NCBI GenBank assembly: GCA_910587785.1
Contig: CAJUOA010000100.1
Location: 1-11,514, forward strand
Source: an uncultured Oscillospiraceae bacterium
GTDB lineage: Bacteria > Bacillota > Clostridia > Oscillospirales > Oscillospiraceae
Direction of reading: 5' to 3'
DNA length: 11,514 nucleotides
Every line of letters starts with the position of its first letter. Position 1 is the first letter of the stretch. Below the pieces are notes generated by a model that saw only the letters and a program-made list of their open reading frames with translations, was not told the DNA's origin and searched no databases. Shown piece by piece: positions 4,711 to 11,456 of the stretch. A program made the translations under genes and the position numbers.

Positions 4711-6558
4711 ATGAAAGAACTTTGTCAGAGGTACGTGGATAACCTCACCGCCGCCTGCGCACTGGTCAAGCCCCAGCTGGAGGAGGGGATGACAGACGGG
4801 CAGATCCTGCGCGCCGTCCACCGCTGCGCGGAGGAGCTCTTCCGGCTCCACCAGGAAAACGACGGCATTTTGCGGGAGGTCCTGTTCTCCAAAACGCCGG
4901 AGTCACTCACTGAAGAGGAGGCCCGGGACCTCAGCGAGCTTGCCGCCGCCCTCTTCGACTACGACCGCAGTCCCGACGTGGGCATCGCCTACTATATCCA
5001 CCGCCTGCTGTATGAGTACGCCCGGTACAAGGGGGACGTGGACCTCACCATCCGGGAGCTCTACTACCAGGGCATCACCATCATGTACCTCAACGTCAAA
5101 GACGGCGGACAGGGGGTCAACCTCTTCGTGGACCAGATGGGGGCCTACTTCCGGGAGGGCGCGTCCTACCTGGACCGGTACGAGGAGATCACCGATCCCC
5201 AGACCCGGGGGTTCATCATCCGGTGCCTGGGCAACATGAAATACGGCATCCGGGACCTGAGCGGCAACATGGATGTCAACATAAACGGATGCTGGAAGGA
5301 GTACATGGACTGCTTCCGCCGGACCATGGAGATCGTCCAGTCCCCCCGCTACCGGGAGATGGACCCCGCCATCCCCTGGGACTCCTTTGTATATACCATG
5401 CACTACGACCGGACCCAGTTCCTCTCCGGACTGCGCAGTCAATATGACGCGGAGATCGCCGCCGGGGTCATGGACTCGGCGGAGTACGTATACAACCACC
5501 AGGAGCAGATCGCCAAGGTCAAAGGCCGGGCCATCGGCGTGCGCACCCAGTACGCCTACGACGCCGCCCGCTTCCACAGCGGACGGCTGGGCATCGAGGA
5601 CCTGGTGGAGACCCTTTTTACCATGTGCGAGGCGGCGGACCTCCACGACTTCTCCAATGACAACATCTGGGCCCTGCTGTACGTGCCCAGCTATCTGCTG
5701 GAATACTGCGGGCACCTCCCGGAGGACGCCCGCAGGGAGGTGCAGCCCCGCCTCCAGCAGGCGCTGGATAAGCAGAGGGAGTTTATCTTCCTCCTGCCCC
5801 GCAACGAGTATGCCATCCAGGTCTCCCGGACCATGCGGGCCATCACCGCCACCATCTCCGATGCGGACGGGGGGCTCTACAGCCGGCTGCTCGATTACGT
5901 CCTCGCCTGCCACGCGCCCACGGTGGTCCACTCCCATGTGGTGGCCCGGCTTGCACAGCACCTCTGCCGCCGCATGGCCCGGGTGGCCCCGGAAAACCTG
6001 GAGGGCCTCTTTGGCCTGGAGGACGCCCCGGGGGAGGACCTGGAGGAGCTCCTGGACCTCGCCTACCGCAGCGGGCTCTACCACGACCTGGGCAAGTGTA
6101 TGCTCCTGAGCTATGTGGGGCTCTACAGCCGCAGGCTCTTGGACGAGGAGTTCGCGTGCATCAAGCTCCACCCCCTTTTCGGCTACGGCCTTCTGATGTC
6201 GGTGGGAATGGGGGATATGGCGAGTGTGGCCTATTATCACCACCGGGCCTACGACCGCTCCGGCGGCTACCCCCGCCACGAGGCCGAGTGTCCGCCCTCC
6301 GTGCGGGTGATGGTGGACATCATCACCGTAGTGGACTCCCTGGACGCCGGGACCGACAACATCGGCCGCAGCTACGCCGCCGCGAAGACCTTCACCGATC
6401 TGGTGGGCGAGCTCCGGCAGTGGAGCGGGACCCGCTATGCCCCGGCAGTGGTGGCCCTCTTCGATGACCCGGACTTCTGTAAGGAGACGGAACAGTTCCT
6501 CCTGGACAGCCGCAGGAAGTCTTATGTGGAGGCCTACACGGTCAAATCTAGTCATTAA
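4711..6558 (+). CDS. HD-GYP-like phosphohydrolase with long unrecognised helical N-terminus
   Basis: The 615-residue protein has no signal peptide or membrane segment and should be cytosolic. The C-terminal part (about 405-600) is an HD-superfamily phosphohydrolase of HD-GYP type, a family that mainly hydrolyses cyclic di-GMP. Metal-site residues are present: H407 or H409 (HSHVV), H458/D459 (YHDLGK), the histidine of KLHPLFGYGLL, H510/H511, and D542 (DIITVVDSLDA). The signature is altered: HHE..DG.GYP is here HHRAYDRSGGYP, and the usual tail is DAGTDNIGRSY. The first 400 residues are rich in Leu, Ala, Glu, Tyr and Arg and read as amphipathic helices, possibly a helical-repeat sensor or docking domain; I recognise no named domain and no receiver or GGDEF domain. 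The start at 4711 has GGAGG (4701-4705) 5 bases upstream; ATG 4699 is a less likely option. Confidence 0.8.
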   Translation: MKELCQRYVDNLTAACALVKPQLEEGMTDGQILRAVHRCAEELFRLHQENDGILREVLFSKTPESLTEEEARDLSELAAALFDYDRSPDVGIAYYIHRLLYEYARYKGDVDLTIRELYYQGITIMYLNVKDGGQGVNLFVDQMGAYFREGASYLDRYEEITDPQTRGFIIRCLGNMKYGIRDLSGNMDVNINGCWKEYMDCFRRTMEIVQSPRYREMDPAIPWDSFVYTMHYDRTQFLSGLRSQYDAEIAAGVMDSAEYVYNHQEQIAKVKGRAIGVRTQYAYDAARFHSGRLGIEDLVETLFTMCEAADLHDFSNDNIWALLYVPSYLLEYCGHLPEDARREVQPRLQQALDKQREFIFLLPRNEYAIQVSRTMRAITATISDADGGLYSRLLDYVLACHAPTVVHSHVVARLAQHLCRRMARVAPENLEGLFGLEDAPGEDLEELLDLAYRSGLYHDLGKCMLLSYVGLYSRRLLDEEFACIKLHPLFGYGLLMSVGMGDMASVAYYHHRAYDRSGGYPRHEAECPPSVRVMVDIITVVDSLDAGTDNIGRSYAAAKTFTDLVGELRQWSGTRYAPAVVALFDDPDFCKETEQFLLDSRRKSYVEAYTVKSSH

Positions 6559-6563
6559 AAGGA

Positions 6564-6603
6564 CGGCATATCTGCCCTGGAGAGGCAGATATGCCGGTTT
6601 TTT
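6564..6603. terminator. Strong bidirectional terminator between HD-GYP-like and PlsY-like genes
   Basis: CGGCATATCTGCC (6564-6576) and GGCAGATATGCCG (6584-6596) form a perfect 13-bp stem with a 7-base loop. TTTTTT follows at 6598-6603 on the plus strand. On the minus strand the stem is followed by TCCTTTTAAT, so it can also stop transcripts of the convergent PlsY-like gene. Confidence 0.92.
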
Positions 6604-6616
6604 GCGTTATTTCTTG

Positions 6617-7171
6617 CTATACACTATCATCTGTGGAATCTTCATTGTCTTCCCCCTCGATCATACCCGCCAGATCGGCGCGGCGGTGGTACGCGAGAAG
6701 CCCCGCAAGAACCAAAGTCACCACCCCCGCCTCCGCACCGGAAAACAGGTCGGCGGGGAAGGCAAAAAGAGCCGCAGGCAGGAGCGCCGCCAAAAGCTCA
6801 TACCCCGTCAGGAACGCGGCCCCCGCTCCGGCGGCACAGCACAGGACCCCCCAGACCGGGGAGAAAAAAATTTCACACGTCCAGACTGCCGCCGTGCCGT
6901 CCTCCGGCCGGGGGTCCTTCCGCAGAGGGCTTAGACGGCCCAACAGCACCCCCAGCCCCGCCCAGAGGGCCGTCAGCTCCCCGCCGTTCCGAAACAGCAG
7001 GCGGGTCAGGGCGCAGGCCGCGGCGGTGAGGGCCGCCTCCAGCAGGAGCGGGCGGTATTTCAGGTACAGGGCCATCCGTCCGGCGGGCGGAGAGCCCTCC
7101 TGGGACGGGAGGCTTGGCAGGGGCACACAGCTCAGCGCAAAGCCGATGAGAACACAGATGGGACGGAACAT
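6617..7171 (-). CDS. PlsY-like membrane protein lacking the acyltransferase motifs
   Basis: The 184-residue hydrophobic protein has probable membrane segments near residues 3-20, 40-60, 66-80, 100-122 and 124-160 and an acidic cytosolic tail. By eye it follows the plan of PlsY, the membrane glycerol-3-phosphate acyltransferase that uses acyl-phosphate: GFALSCVPLPSL resembles the PlsY opening YLLGSIPFG; LGVLLGRLSPL resembles the segment before GGKGVA; and YHRRADLAGMIEG resembles the closing YRHR.NI.RL..G. The key motifs are gone: no SGN.GATN loop is visible, and KDPRPEDGTAAV stands where GGKGVA should be. It is probably an inactive or repurposed relative; homology itself is moderately sure. 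The start at 7171 has AAAGGAGG (7179-7186) 7 bases upstream and a near-perfect promoter, which argues for a real, expressed gene rather than decay. Confidence 0.65.
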   Translation of the reverse strand: MFRPICVLIGFALSCVPLPSLPSQEGSPPAGRMALYLKYRPLLLEAALTAAACALTRLLFRNGGELTALWAGLGVLLGRLSPLRKDPRPEDGTAAVWTCEIFFSPVWGVLCCAAGAGAAFLTGYELLAALLPAALFAFPADLFSGAEAGVVTLVLAGLLAYHRRADLAGMIEGEDNEDSTDDSV

Positions 7172-7203
7172 GGGACGGCCTCCTTTCCCGGGGTGATGTA
7201 GGT

Positions 7204-7232
7204 ATTGTATGCGAATTTCCGGGCAGTGTCAA
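7204..7232 (-). promoter_or_regulatory. Strong sigma-A promoter of the PlsY-like gene
   Basis: On the minus strand TTGACA (7227-7232), a 17-bp spacer and TACAAT (7204-7209). Transcription should start about 7197, about 26 bases upstream of the start codon at 7171. Confidence 0.8.
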
Positions 7233-7388
7233 TCTTCTTGGCGCTGCGGCGGAGAAAAACCAGCGGTAACAGGCGGGCCGCTGCACCGGTCCGCCGGGGG
7301 CGTATGGTTAAAGTGCATAGAAGCCTCCGGGCTTCCGGGGAGGAAATGGTCCGAAAACAGGAAACATGGAAAAATTTCCGCCGGGGCG
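7233..7388. other. Non-coding GC-rich stretch between divergent promoters
   Basis: This is the middle of the 307-bp gap between the PlsY-like gene and the pot operon. I see no convincing gene in it. It holds one small perfect hairpin, GAAGCC-TCCG-GGCTTC (7320-7335), upstream of the mapped pot promoter. A GGGGAGG at 7337-7343 precedes ATG 7346 by only two bases and opens a frame of 24 codons, which is unlikely to be translated. Confidence 0.4.
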
Positions 7389-7418
7389 TTGCAATGGGTC
7401 TATGGAATGTGGTAAAAT
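7389..7418 (+). promoter_or_regulatory. Promoter of the potABCD-type operon
   Basis: TTGCAA (7389-7394), an 18-bp spacer and TAAAAT (7413-7418) preceded by TGG, an extended -10. Transcription should begin about 7425, giving a leader of about 54 bases before the potA start. Confidence 0.65.
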
Positions 7419-7437
7419 AAAAACAACAAATCTACTG

Positions 7438-7454
7438 GCGCCCCGGCCGGGCGC
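7438..7454 (+). other. GC hairpin in the potA leader
   Basis: GCGCCC (7438-7443) and GGGCGC (7449-7454) form a perfect stem with a 5-base loop, 12 bases before the AGGAG ribosome site of potA. No T run follows, so it is not an intrinsic terminator; it may stabilise the mRNA 5' end or affect translation. Confidence 0.4.
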
Positions 7455-7478
7455 GAGAGAACCGTCAGGAGCAAAGAC

Positions 7479-8462
7479 ATGGGAAACGATACGATCCTGC
7501 ATCTCAGGAATATCAAAAAGAGCTTCGGGGAGACCCGGGTCCTCAGCGGCATCGACCTGGAGATTCAGCGGGGGGAGTTCATCACCCTGCTGGGGTCCTC
7601 CGGGTGCGGCAAGACCACCACTTTGCGCATCATCGCCGGGCTGGAGTCCCCGGACAGCGGGCAGGTGCTCCTGGAGGGGGAGGACATCACCGAGCTGGAG
7701 CCTAACAGGCGCTCGGTGAACACCGTCTTTCAGAACTACGCCCTCTTCCCCCATATGACTGTGGCCGGCAACATCGGCTATGGCCTGAAAATCCGCAAGA
7801 CGCCCAAGGACGTCATCGCCAGGAAGGTGGAGGAGCTGCTCTCCCTGGTACAGCTGGAGGGCTTCGGCCCCAGGATGCCGGGACAGCTCTCCGGCGGACA
7901 GCGGCAGAGAGTGGCCATCGCCCGGGCCGTGGCGGGGGAGCCCAAAGTGCTGCTGCTGGATGAGCCCCTGGGGGCCCTGGACCTGAAGCTCCGGCGGCAG
8001 ATGCAGCTGGAGCTCAAGCGCCTGCAAAAACAGCTGGGCATGACCTTTATCTATATCACCCACGACCAGGAGGAGGCCATCAATATGTCCGACCGCATCG
8101 CCGTGATGAACCGGGGGCTGCTGGAGCAGGTGGGCACCCCTAACGAGGTCTACTACCACCCCCGCACCAGCTATGTGGCCAGCTTCGTCGGAAGCGCCAA
8201 CATCCTCCGGGAGGGGCAGAGCACCTTCGCCATCCGCACGGAGAACGTGCTCATGAACGGGGAGCGGGAGTGCACCCGGGAGGCGGCGGTGCTGGAGAAG
8301 TCCTTCGCGGGCGGTCAGCTGCGCATCCTCTTCCGCCTCCCGGACGGCCAGCAGATCACCGCGAGCCGCTACGGCATCGACGCCGACATCCGCGAGGGCA
8401 GCGCCTGCCGCATCGGGTGGCGCCCGGAGCACGCCGTGGCCGTGGCCGACGACGGGCAGTGA
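7479..8462 (+). CDS. potA: Polyamine-type ABC importer ATPase (PotA family)
   Basis: Cytosolic ATPase that powers import through the PotB/PotC channel. All ATPase motifs are intact: Walker A GSSGCGKTT (39-47), Q-loop at Q85 (VFQNYALFPH), signature LSGGQRQRVAIARA (137-150), Walker B VLLLDEPLGALD (157-168) and switch histidine H195 (THDQ). Residues beyond about 235 form a short TOBE-type regulatory domain ending GWRPEH. At 327 residues it is somewhat shorter than E. coli PotA (378), mainly in that domain. The start at 7479 has AGGAG (7467-7471) 7 bases upstream. It is first of four genes; potB starts 12 bases after its stop. PotA-type ATPases look much like those for iron, thiamine or phosphonate import, so the family call rests on the permeases and binding protein as well. 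Confidence 0.92.
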   Translation: MGNDTILHLRNIKKSFGETRVLSGIDLEIQRGEFITLLGSSGCGKTTTLRIIAGLESPDSGQVLLEGEDITELEPNRRSVNTVFQNYALFPHMTVAGNIGYGLKIRKTPKDVIARKVEELLSLVQLEGFGPRMPGQLSGGQRQRVAIARAVAGEPKVLLLDEPLGALDLKLRRQMQLELKRLQKQLGMTFIYITHDQEEAINMSDRIAVMNRGLLEQVGTPNEVYYHPRTSYVASFVGSANILREGQSTFAIRTENVLMNGERECTREAAVLEKSFAGGQLRILFRLPDGQQITASRYGIDADIREGSACRIGWRPEHAVAVADDGQ

Positions 8463-8474
8463 GGCGGGGTGGCG

Positions 8475-9341
8475 ATGAAACTGCAAGGCGGAAAAAAAGA
8501 CCGGTCCCGGTGGCTTCTCTTGGCCCCGATGTATGTGTTTACGGTCCTCTTTGTGATAGGACCCATCCTCTATATGTTCCTTTTGAGCTTCCTCCAGCGG
8601 GCGGAGGTGTGGGGGGTGGACTTCAGCTTCACCCTGGACAACTATAAGCGTATCCTGGAACCGCTGTACTTGAAGACCTTCAAGGAATCCTTCCAGCTGG
8701 CGTTCCTCTCGACGGCGCTGGTGATCCTGATCGGCTACCCCTACGGATATTTCATGGCCCGGATGAGCGCGGCGTGGAAGAAGCGGATGATGCTTCTTAT
8801 TATGGTCCCCTTCTGGACCAGCGCCCTGATCCGGCTCTACGGGTGGATCATCGTCTTCCGCAGCAACGGGACCCTGGACCAGGTGCTCATGGGCCTGCAC
8901 ATCACCGGCGGGCCGCTGAAGCTCCTCTATACCTACCCCGCCGTGGTGGTGGGGATGATCTACGCCCTTCTGCCGTTCATGATCCTCGCCGTGTACTCCA
9001 GCGCGGAGAAGCTGGACTGGTCCCTGGTGGAGGCGTCCCGGGACCTGGGGGCCTCGTCCTGGAAGGCCTTCTGGACGGTGAGCTTTCCCCTGACCCTGCC
9101 GGGACTGCTCTCGGGGGTGGTGTTGACCTTCATCCCCTCCATGGGCCTCTTCTTCGTGGCGGACCTGCTGGGCGGGAACAAGATCGTGCTGGTGGGCAGC
9201 GTCATCCAGGAGCAGCTGACCAAGGGGCGCAACCAGCCCTTTGCCGCCGCCCTCTCGGCGGTGCTGATGATCCTGACCACGCTGATGATCCGGCTGTACC
9301 GGTCTGTCACCGGTACCAACAAGCTGGAAGGACTGATGTAG
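8475..9341 (+). CDS. potB: Polyamine-type ABC importer permease PotB
   Basis: Inner-membrane permease of 288 residues with about six membrane helices. The first begins after a basic cytosolic stretch (KLQGGKKDRSR), at about residues 13-35 (WLLLAPMYVFTVLFVIGPILY). The coupling (EAA) loop that contacts PotA reads EASRDLGASSWKAFW from E186, with conserved G192. The downstream SFPLTLPGLLSGVVLTFIPSMG stretch is typical of PotB. The start at 8475 is preferred because GAGGCGG (8461-8467) lies 7 bases upstream; a GTG at 8469 would be too close to it. It follows potA by 12 bp and precedes potC by 10 bp, so translation is probably coupled. It pairs with PotC to form the channel. Confidence 0.92.
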   Translation: MKLQGGKKDRSRWLLLAPMYVFTVLFVIGPILYMFLLSFLQRAEVWGVDFSFTLDNYKRILEPLYLKTFKESFQLAFLSTALVILIGYPYGYFMARMSAAWKKRMMLLIMVPFWTSALIRLYGWIIVFRSNGTLDQVLMGLHITGGPLKLLYTYPAVVVGMIYALLPFMILAVYSSAEKLDWSLVEASRDLGASSWKAFWTVSFPLTLPGLLSGVVLTFIPSMGLFFVADLLGGNKIVLVGSVIQEQLTKGRNQPFAAALSAVLMILTTLMIRLYRSVTGTNKLEGLM

Positions 9342-9351
9342 GAGGGCGCGG

Positions 9352-10149
9352 ATGAAACAGAAAAAATGGCCCTTCGTCTACGTGGGCCTGGTGACCGCCG
9401 TCACCTATATCCCCATCCTGCTGACGGTGGTGTACTCCTTCAATGAATCGAAGATCTCCTCCGTGTGGGGCGGGTTCTCGCTGAAATGGTACGGGGAGCT
9501 CTTCCGGGACCGGGACCTGCGGGAGGCGCTGGTCAACAGCCTCATCTTGGCGGGGCTTACGTGCCTGTGCGCCGTGGTCATCGGCACTATGGGCGCGGTG
9601 GGGATGCACCGGAAGAAGACCCGGCTGGGGGATGCGATGGCCACGGCCTCCATGCTCCCCATCATGATCCCGGAGATCATCCTGGGAATGGTATTTTTAT
9701 CCGTCTTCTCCCTGATGGACCTGCCCTTCGGGATGCTGACGCTGGTCATCGCCCACACCGCTTTCTCCATCCCCTATGTCTACTCCATGGTGAGCACCCG
9801 GCTGGTGGGCATGGACAGATCCCTGGAGGAGGCCGCGCTGGACCTGGGGGCGCCGCCCTTCCGGGTGTTCTGGGACGTGACGTTCCCGGCCATCCTGCCG
9901 GGGATCCTTTCGGGGGTGATGCTGGCCTTTGCCATGAGCTTCGACGACGTGGTCATCAGCATCTTCGTCACCGGGCCGGCGGTCAATACACTGCCGGTGA
10001 AAATCTATACAAAGCTCAAGACCGGCGTCACGCCGGAGATCAATGCCCTGGCCACCGTGATTTTGGCGGTGACAGTCCTGCTGCTGGCGCTCTCCGCTGT
10101 TATAGGAAGATGGAGGCATCCGGCGGAGAGACCGGGCGCGGACCGCTGA
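9352..10149 (+). CDS. potC: Polyamine-type ABC importer permease PotC
   Basis: Second inner-membrane permease, 265 residues, about six membrane helices, the first at about residues 8-28. The EAA coupling loop reads EEAALDLGAPPFRVFW from E159, with G166. The SFDDVVIS stretch (196-203) in the segment after the EAA loop is characteristic of PotC. The start at 9352 has AGGAGGG (9340-9346), which overlaps the potB stop codon, so the two genes are tightly coupled. A 59-bp gap with a hairpin separates it from potD. Length and motifs are normal for the family. Confidence 0.92.
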   Translation: MKQKKWPFVYVGLVTAVTYIPILLTVVYSFNESKISSVWGGFSLKWYGELFRDRDLREALVNSLILAGLTCLCAVVIGTMGAVGMHRKKTRLGDAMATASMLPIMIPEIILGMVFLSVFSLMDLPFGMLTLVIAHTAFSIPYVYSMVSTRLVGMDRSLEEAALDLGAPPFRVFWDVTFPAILPGILSGVMLAFAMSFDDVVISIFVTGPAVNTLPVKIYTKLKTGVTPEINALATVILAVTVLLLALSAVIGRWRHPAERPGADR

Positions 10150-10159
10150 CCGGGAACGC

Positions 10160-10177
10160 CTGCCGGGAGACCGGCGG
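10160..10177 (+). other. Hairpin in the potC-potD gap
   Basis: CTGCCGG (10160-10166) and CCGGCGG (10171-10177) form a 7-bp stem, one pair being T-G, closed by a GAGA loop of GNRA type. Flanking GAA and TTC could extend it over a bulge. AT-rich sequence (TAAATACTATATATAAG) follows, then the potD ribosome site. Such hairpins can protect or separate the binding-protein portion of an operon mRNA; that role is inferred. There is no T run, so termination is unlikely. Confidence 0.4.
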
Positions 10178-10208
10178 TTCTAAATACTATATATAAGTGA
10201 GGACAACG

Positions 10209-11339
10209 ATGAAAAGATATCCGTGGAAACGACTGGCCGCCCTGGCGATGAGCCTGGCGCTGGCGGCCTCCCTGCTGGCCGGGTGCGGCGGCGGGGAAGG
10301 GGAGAAGCCCTCCGCACAGCCCTCCGGGGGCGGGGAGCAGCAGGGGGAGACGCCCTCCGGCGGCGCGCAGCTGGGCGGGGAGCTCAACCTCTACACCTGG
10401 GACGGCATGTTTCCCCAGGAGATTCTGGACGGCTTCGAGAAGGAGACGGGGATCCGCGTGCGCTACTCCAACTTTGACTACGACGAGGACATGCTGGCCA
10501 AGCTGGAGGAGACCAAGGGCGCGGACTACGACCTGGTGATCGCCGACGACTATATTATCGAATTGGCTGTCGCCGAGGGGCTGGTCCAGAAGCTGGACAC
10601 CTCTAAAATGGAGAACTACGGCAACCTGAACCCGGTGTTCATGTCCCAGTTCTTCGACCCCCAGAACGAGTATACCGTCCCCTACGGCGCGGGCATCCCG
10701 ATGCTGGTGTACGACCCGGCCTTGACGGACCTGGAGATCACCGGGTATGCAGACCTGTGGGATGCGTCTTTGAAGGACAATATTGCCCTGACAGCGAATT
10801 ACCGGGTCATCAACGGCATTGCGCTGAAGGTGATGGGGGAGTCCTATAACACCACCGACCTGGATGTCATCCGTGCGGCCGGGGAAAAGATGCTGGAGCT
10901 GGCCCCCAACGTGCGCCTTATCAATGACAGCAACACCCAGGACGCCCTCATCAGCGGGGAGGCTGCGGTGGCTTTCCTTTATACGTCCCAGGTCTATATG
11001 GCGCTGACGGCGCGGCCGGACCTGAAGACCGTACTGCCCAAGGAGGGGCTGGGCTTTGGCATTATGGCGGGGTTCATCCCGTCCCAGGCCCCCAACGCGG
11101 AGGCCGCTTACGCGTTCCTGGACTATATCAACCAGCCGGAGAACGCCGCCAAGTGCTTTGAGTTTTTGGGCTACTACTGTACCAACAAGGCCGCGGAGGA
11201 GCATATCTCCGGGGAGATGCGGAACCTGCTGGTCCTGCCGGAGGATGCCGCCGCCGGGGAGATCGTGCAGAACATCTCCCAGGAGGCGGAGGACCTCCAC
11301 GCGGAGATCTGGAACCAGTTCCGCAGTGCCTGCGGCTGA
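10209..11339 (+). CDS. potD: PotD-family solute-binding lipoprotein with altered ligand site
   Basis: Membrane-anchored receptor of the importer, 376 residues. A basic start (MKRYPWKR) and hydrophobic segment lead to the lipobox LLAGC, with C26 as lipidated cysteine; a flexible Gly/Ser/Pro/Glu linker follows to about residue 57. The body aligns by eye with E. coli PotD along its length (LNLYTWDGM, EKETGIRVRYS, FDPQNEYTVPYG, NTTD, APNV, PKEG). W64 and Y115 match ligand-site W34 and Y85. Other contact positions differ: M67 (Y37), N197 (D168), V200 (E171), Y258 (W229), G284 (W255) and M286 (D257). The fold and operon are clear, the ligand is uncertain. The start at 10209 has GTGAGGA (10197-10203) 5 bases upstream; GTG 10197 lies in that site. 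A terminator follows directly. Confidence 0.85.
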   Translation: MKRYPWKRLAALAMSLALAASLLAGCGGGEGEKPSAQPSGGGEQQGETPSGGAQLGGELNLYTWDGMFPQEILDGFEKETGIRVRYSNFDYDEDMLAKLEETKGADYDLVIADDYIIELAVAEGLVQKLDTSKMENYGNLNPVFMSQFFDPQNEYTVPYGAGIPMLVYDPALTDLEITGYADLWDASLKDNIALTANYRVINGIALKVMGESYNTTDLDVIRAAGEKMLELAPNVRLINDSNTQDALISGEAAVAFLYTSQVYMALTARPDLKTVLPKEGLGFGIMAGFIPSQAPNAEAAYAFLDYINQPENAAKCFEFLGYYCTNKAAEEHISGEMRNLLVLPEDAAAGEIVQNISQEAEDLHAEIWNQFRSACG

Positions 11340-11342
11340 GAG

Positions 11343-11377
11343 AAGAGGGGCGGGAGAGAGTCTCCCGCCCCTCTTTT
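11343..11377 (+). terminator. Strong intrinsic terminator of the pot operon
   Basis: AAGAGGGGCGGGAGA (11343-11357) pairs perfectly with TCTCCCGCCCCTCTT (11361-11375) across a 3-base loop, and the T run ends at 11377. It starts 4 bases after the potD stop codon and marks the operon end. Confidence 0.92.
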
Positions 11378-11427
11378 GCCGTACATAGGGAATTTTGAAA
11401 AATCTTGGAAAAAGATGAAAAAAAGGG

Positions 11428-11456
11428 TTGACAAATGCAGGAGGGCGTGCTATATT
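11428..11456 (+). promoter_or_regulatory. Strong sigma-A promoter of an unseen downstream transcript
   Basis: TTGACA (11428-11433), a 17-bp spacer and TATATT (11451-11456). The region before it (about 11395-11426) is unusually rich in A runs, like an UP element. Transcription should start about 11463. The remaining bases hold a small GCAC-GGGA-GTGC hairpin (11471-11482) and no start codon with a ribosome site, so only the leader of the next gene or RNA is visible. Confidence 0.8.

Noticed and set aside
4903..6555. A 550-codon open frame on the minus strand opposite the HD-GYP-like gene
   Set aside because: It is an antisense shadow caused by GC-rich third codon positions, with Val/His/Gly-rich composition, no family motif and no ribosome site.
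7205..7420. Small frames (about 70 codons, or 24-38 from inner ATGs) before potA
   Set aside because: They overlap the -35/-10 promoter of potA, lack a properly spaced ribosome site and show no recognisable motif.
7308..8900. A 530-codon open frame on the minus strand opposite potA/potB
   Set aside because: The plus strand here encodes complete ABC motifs; the antisense product is low complexity and crosses a gene boundary.
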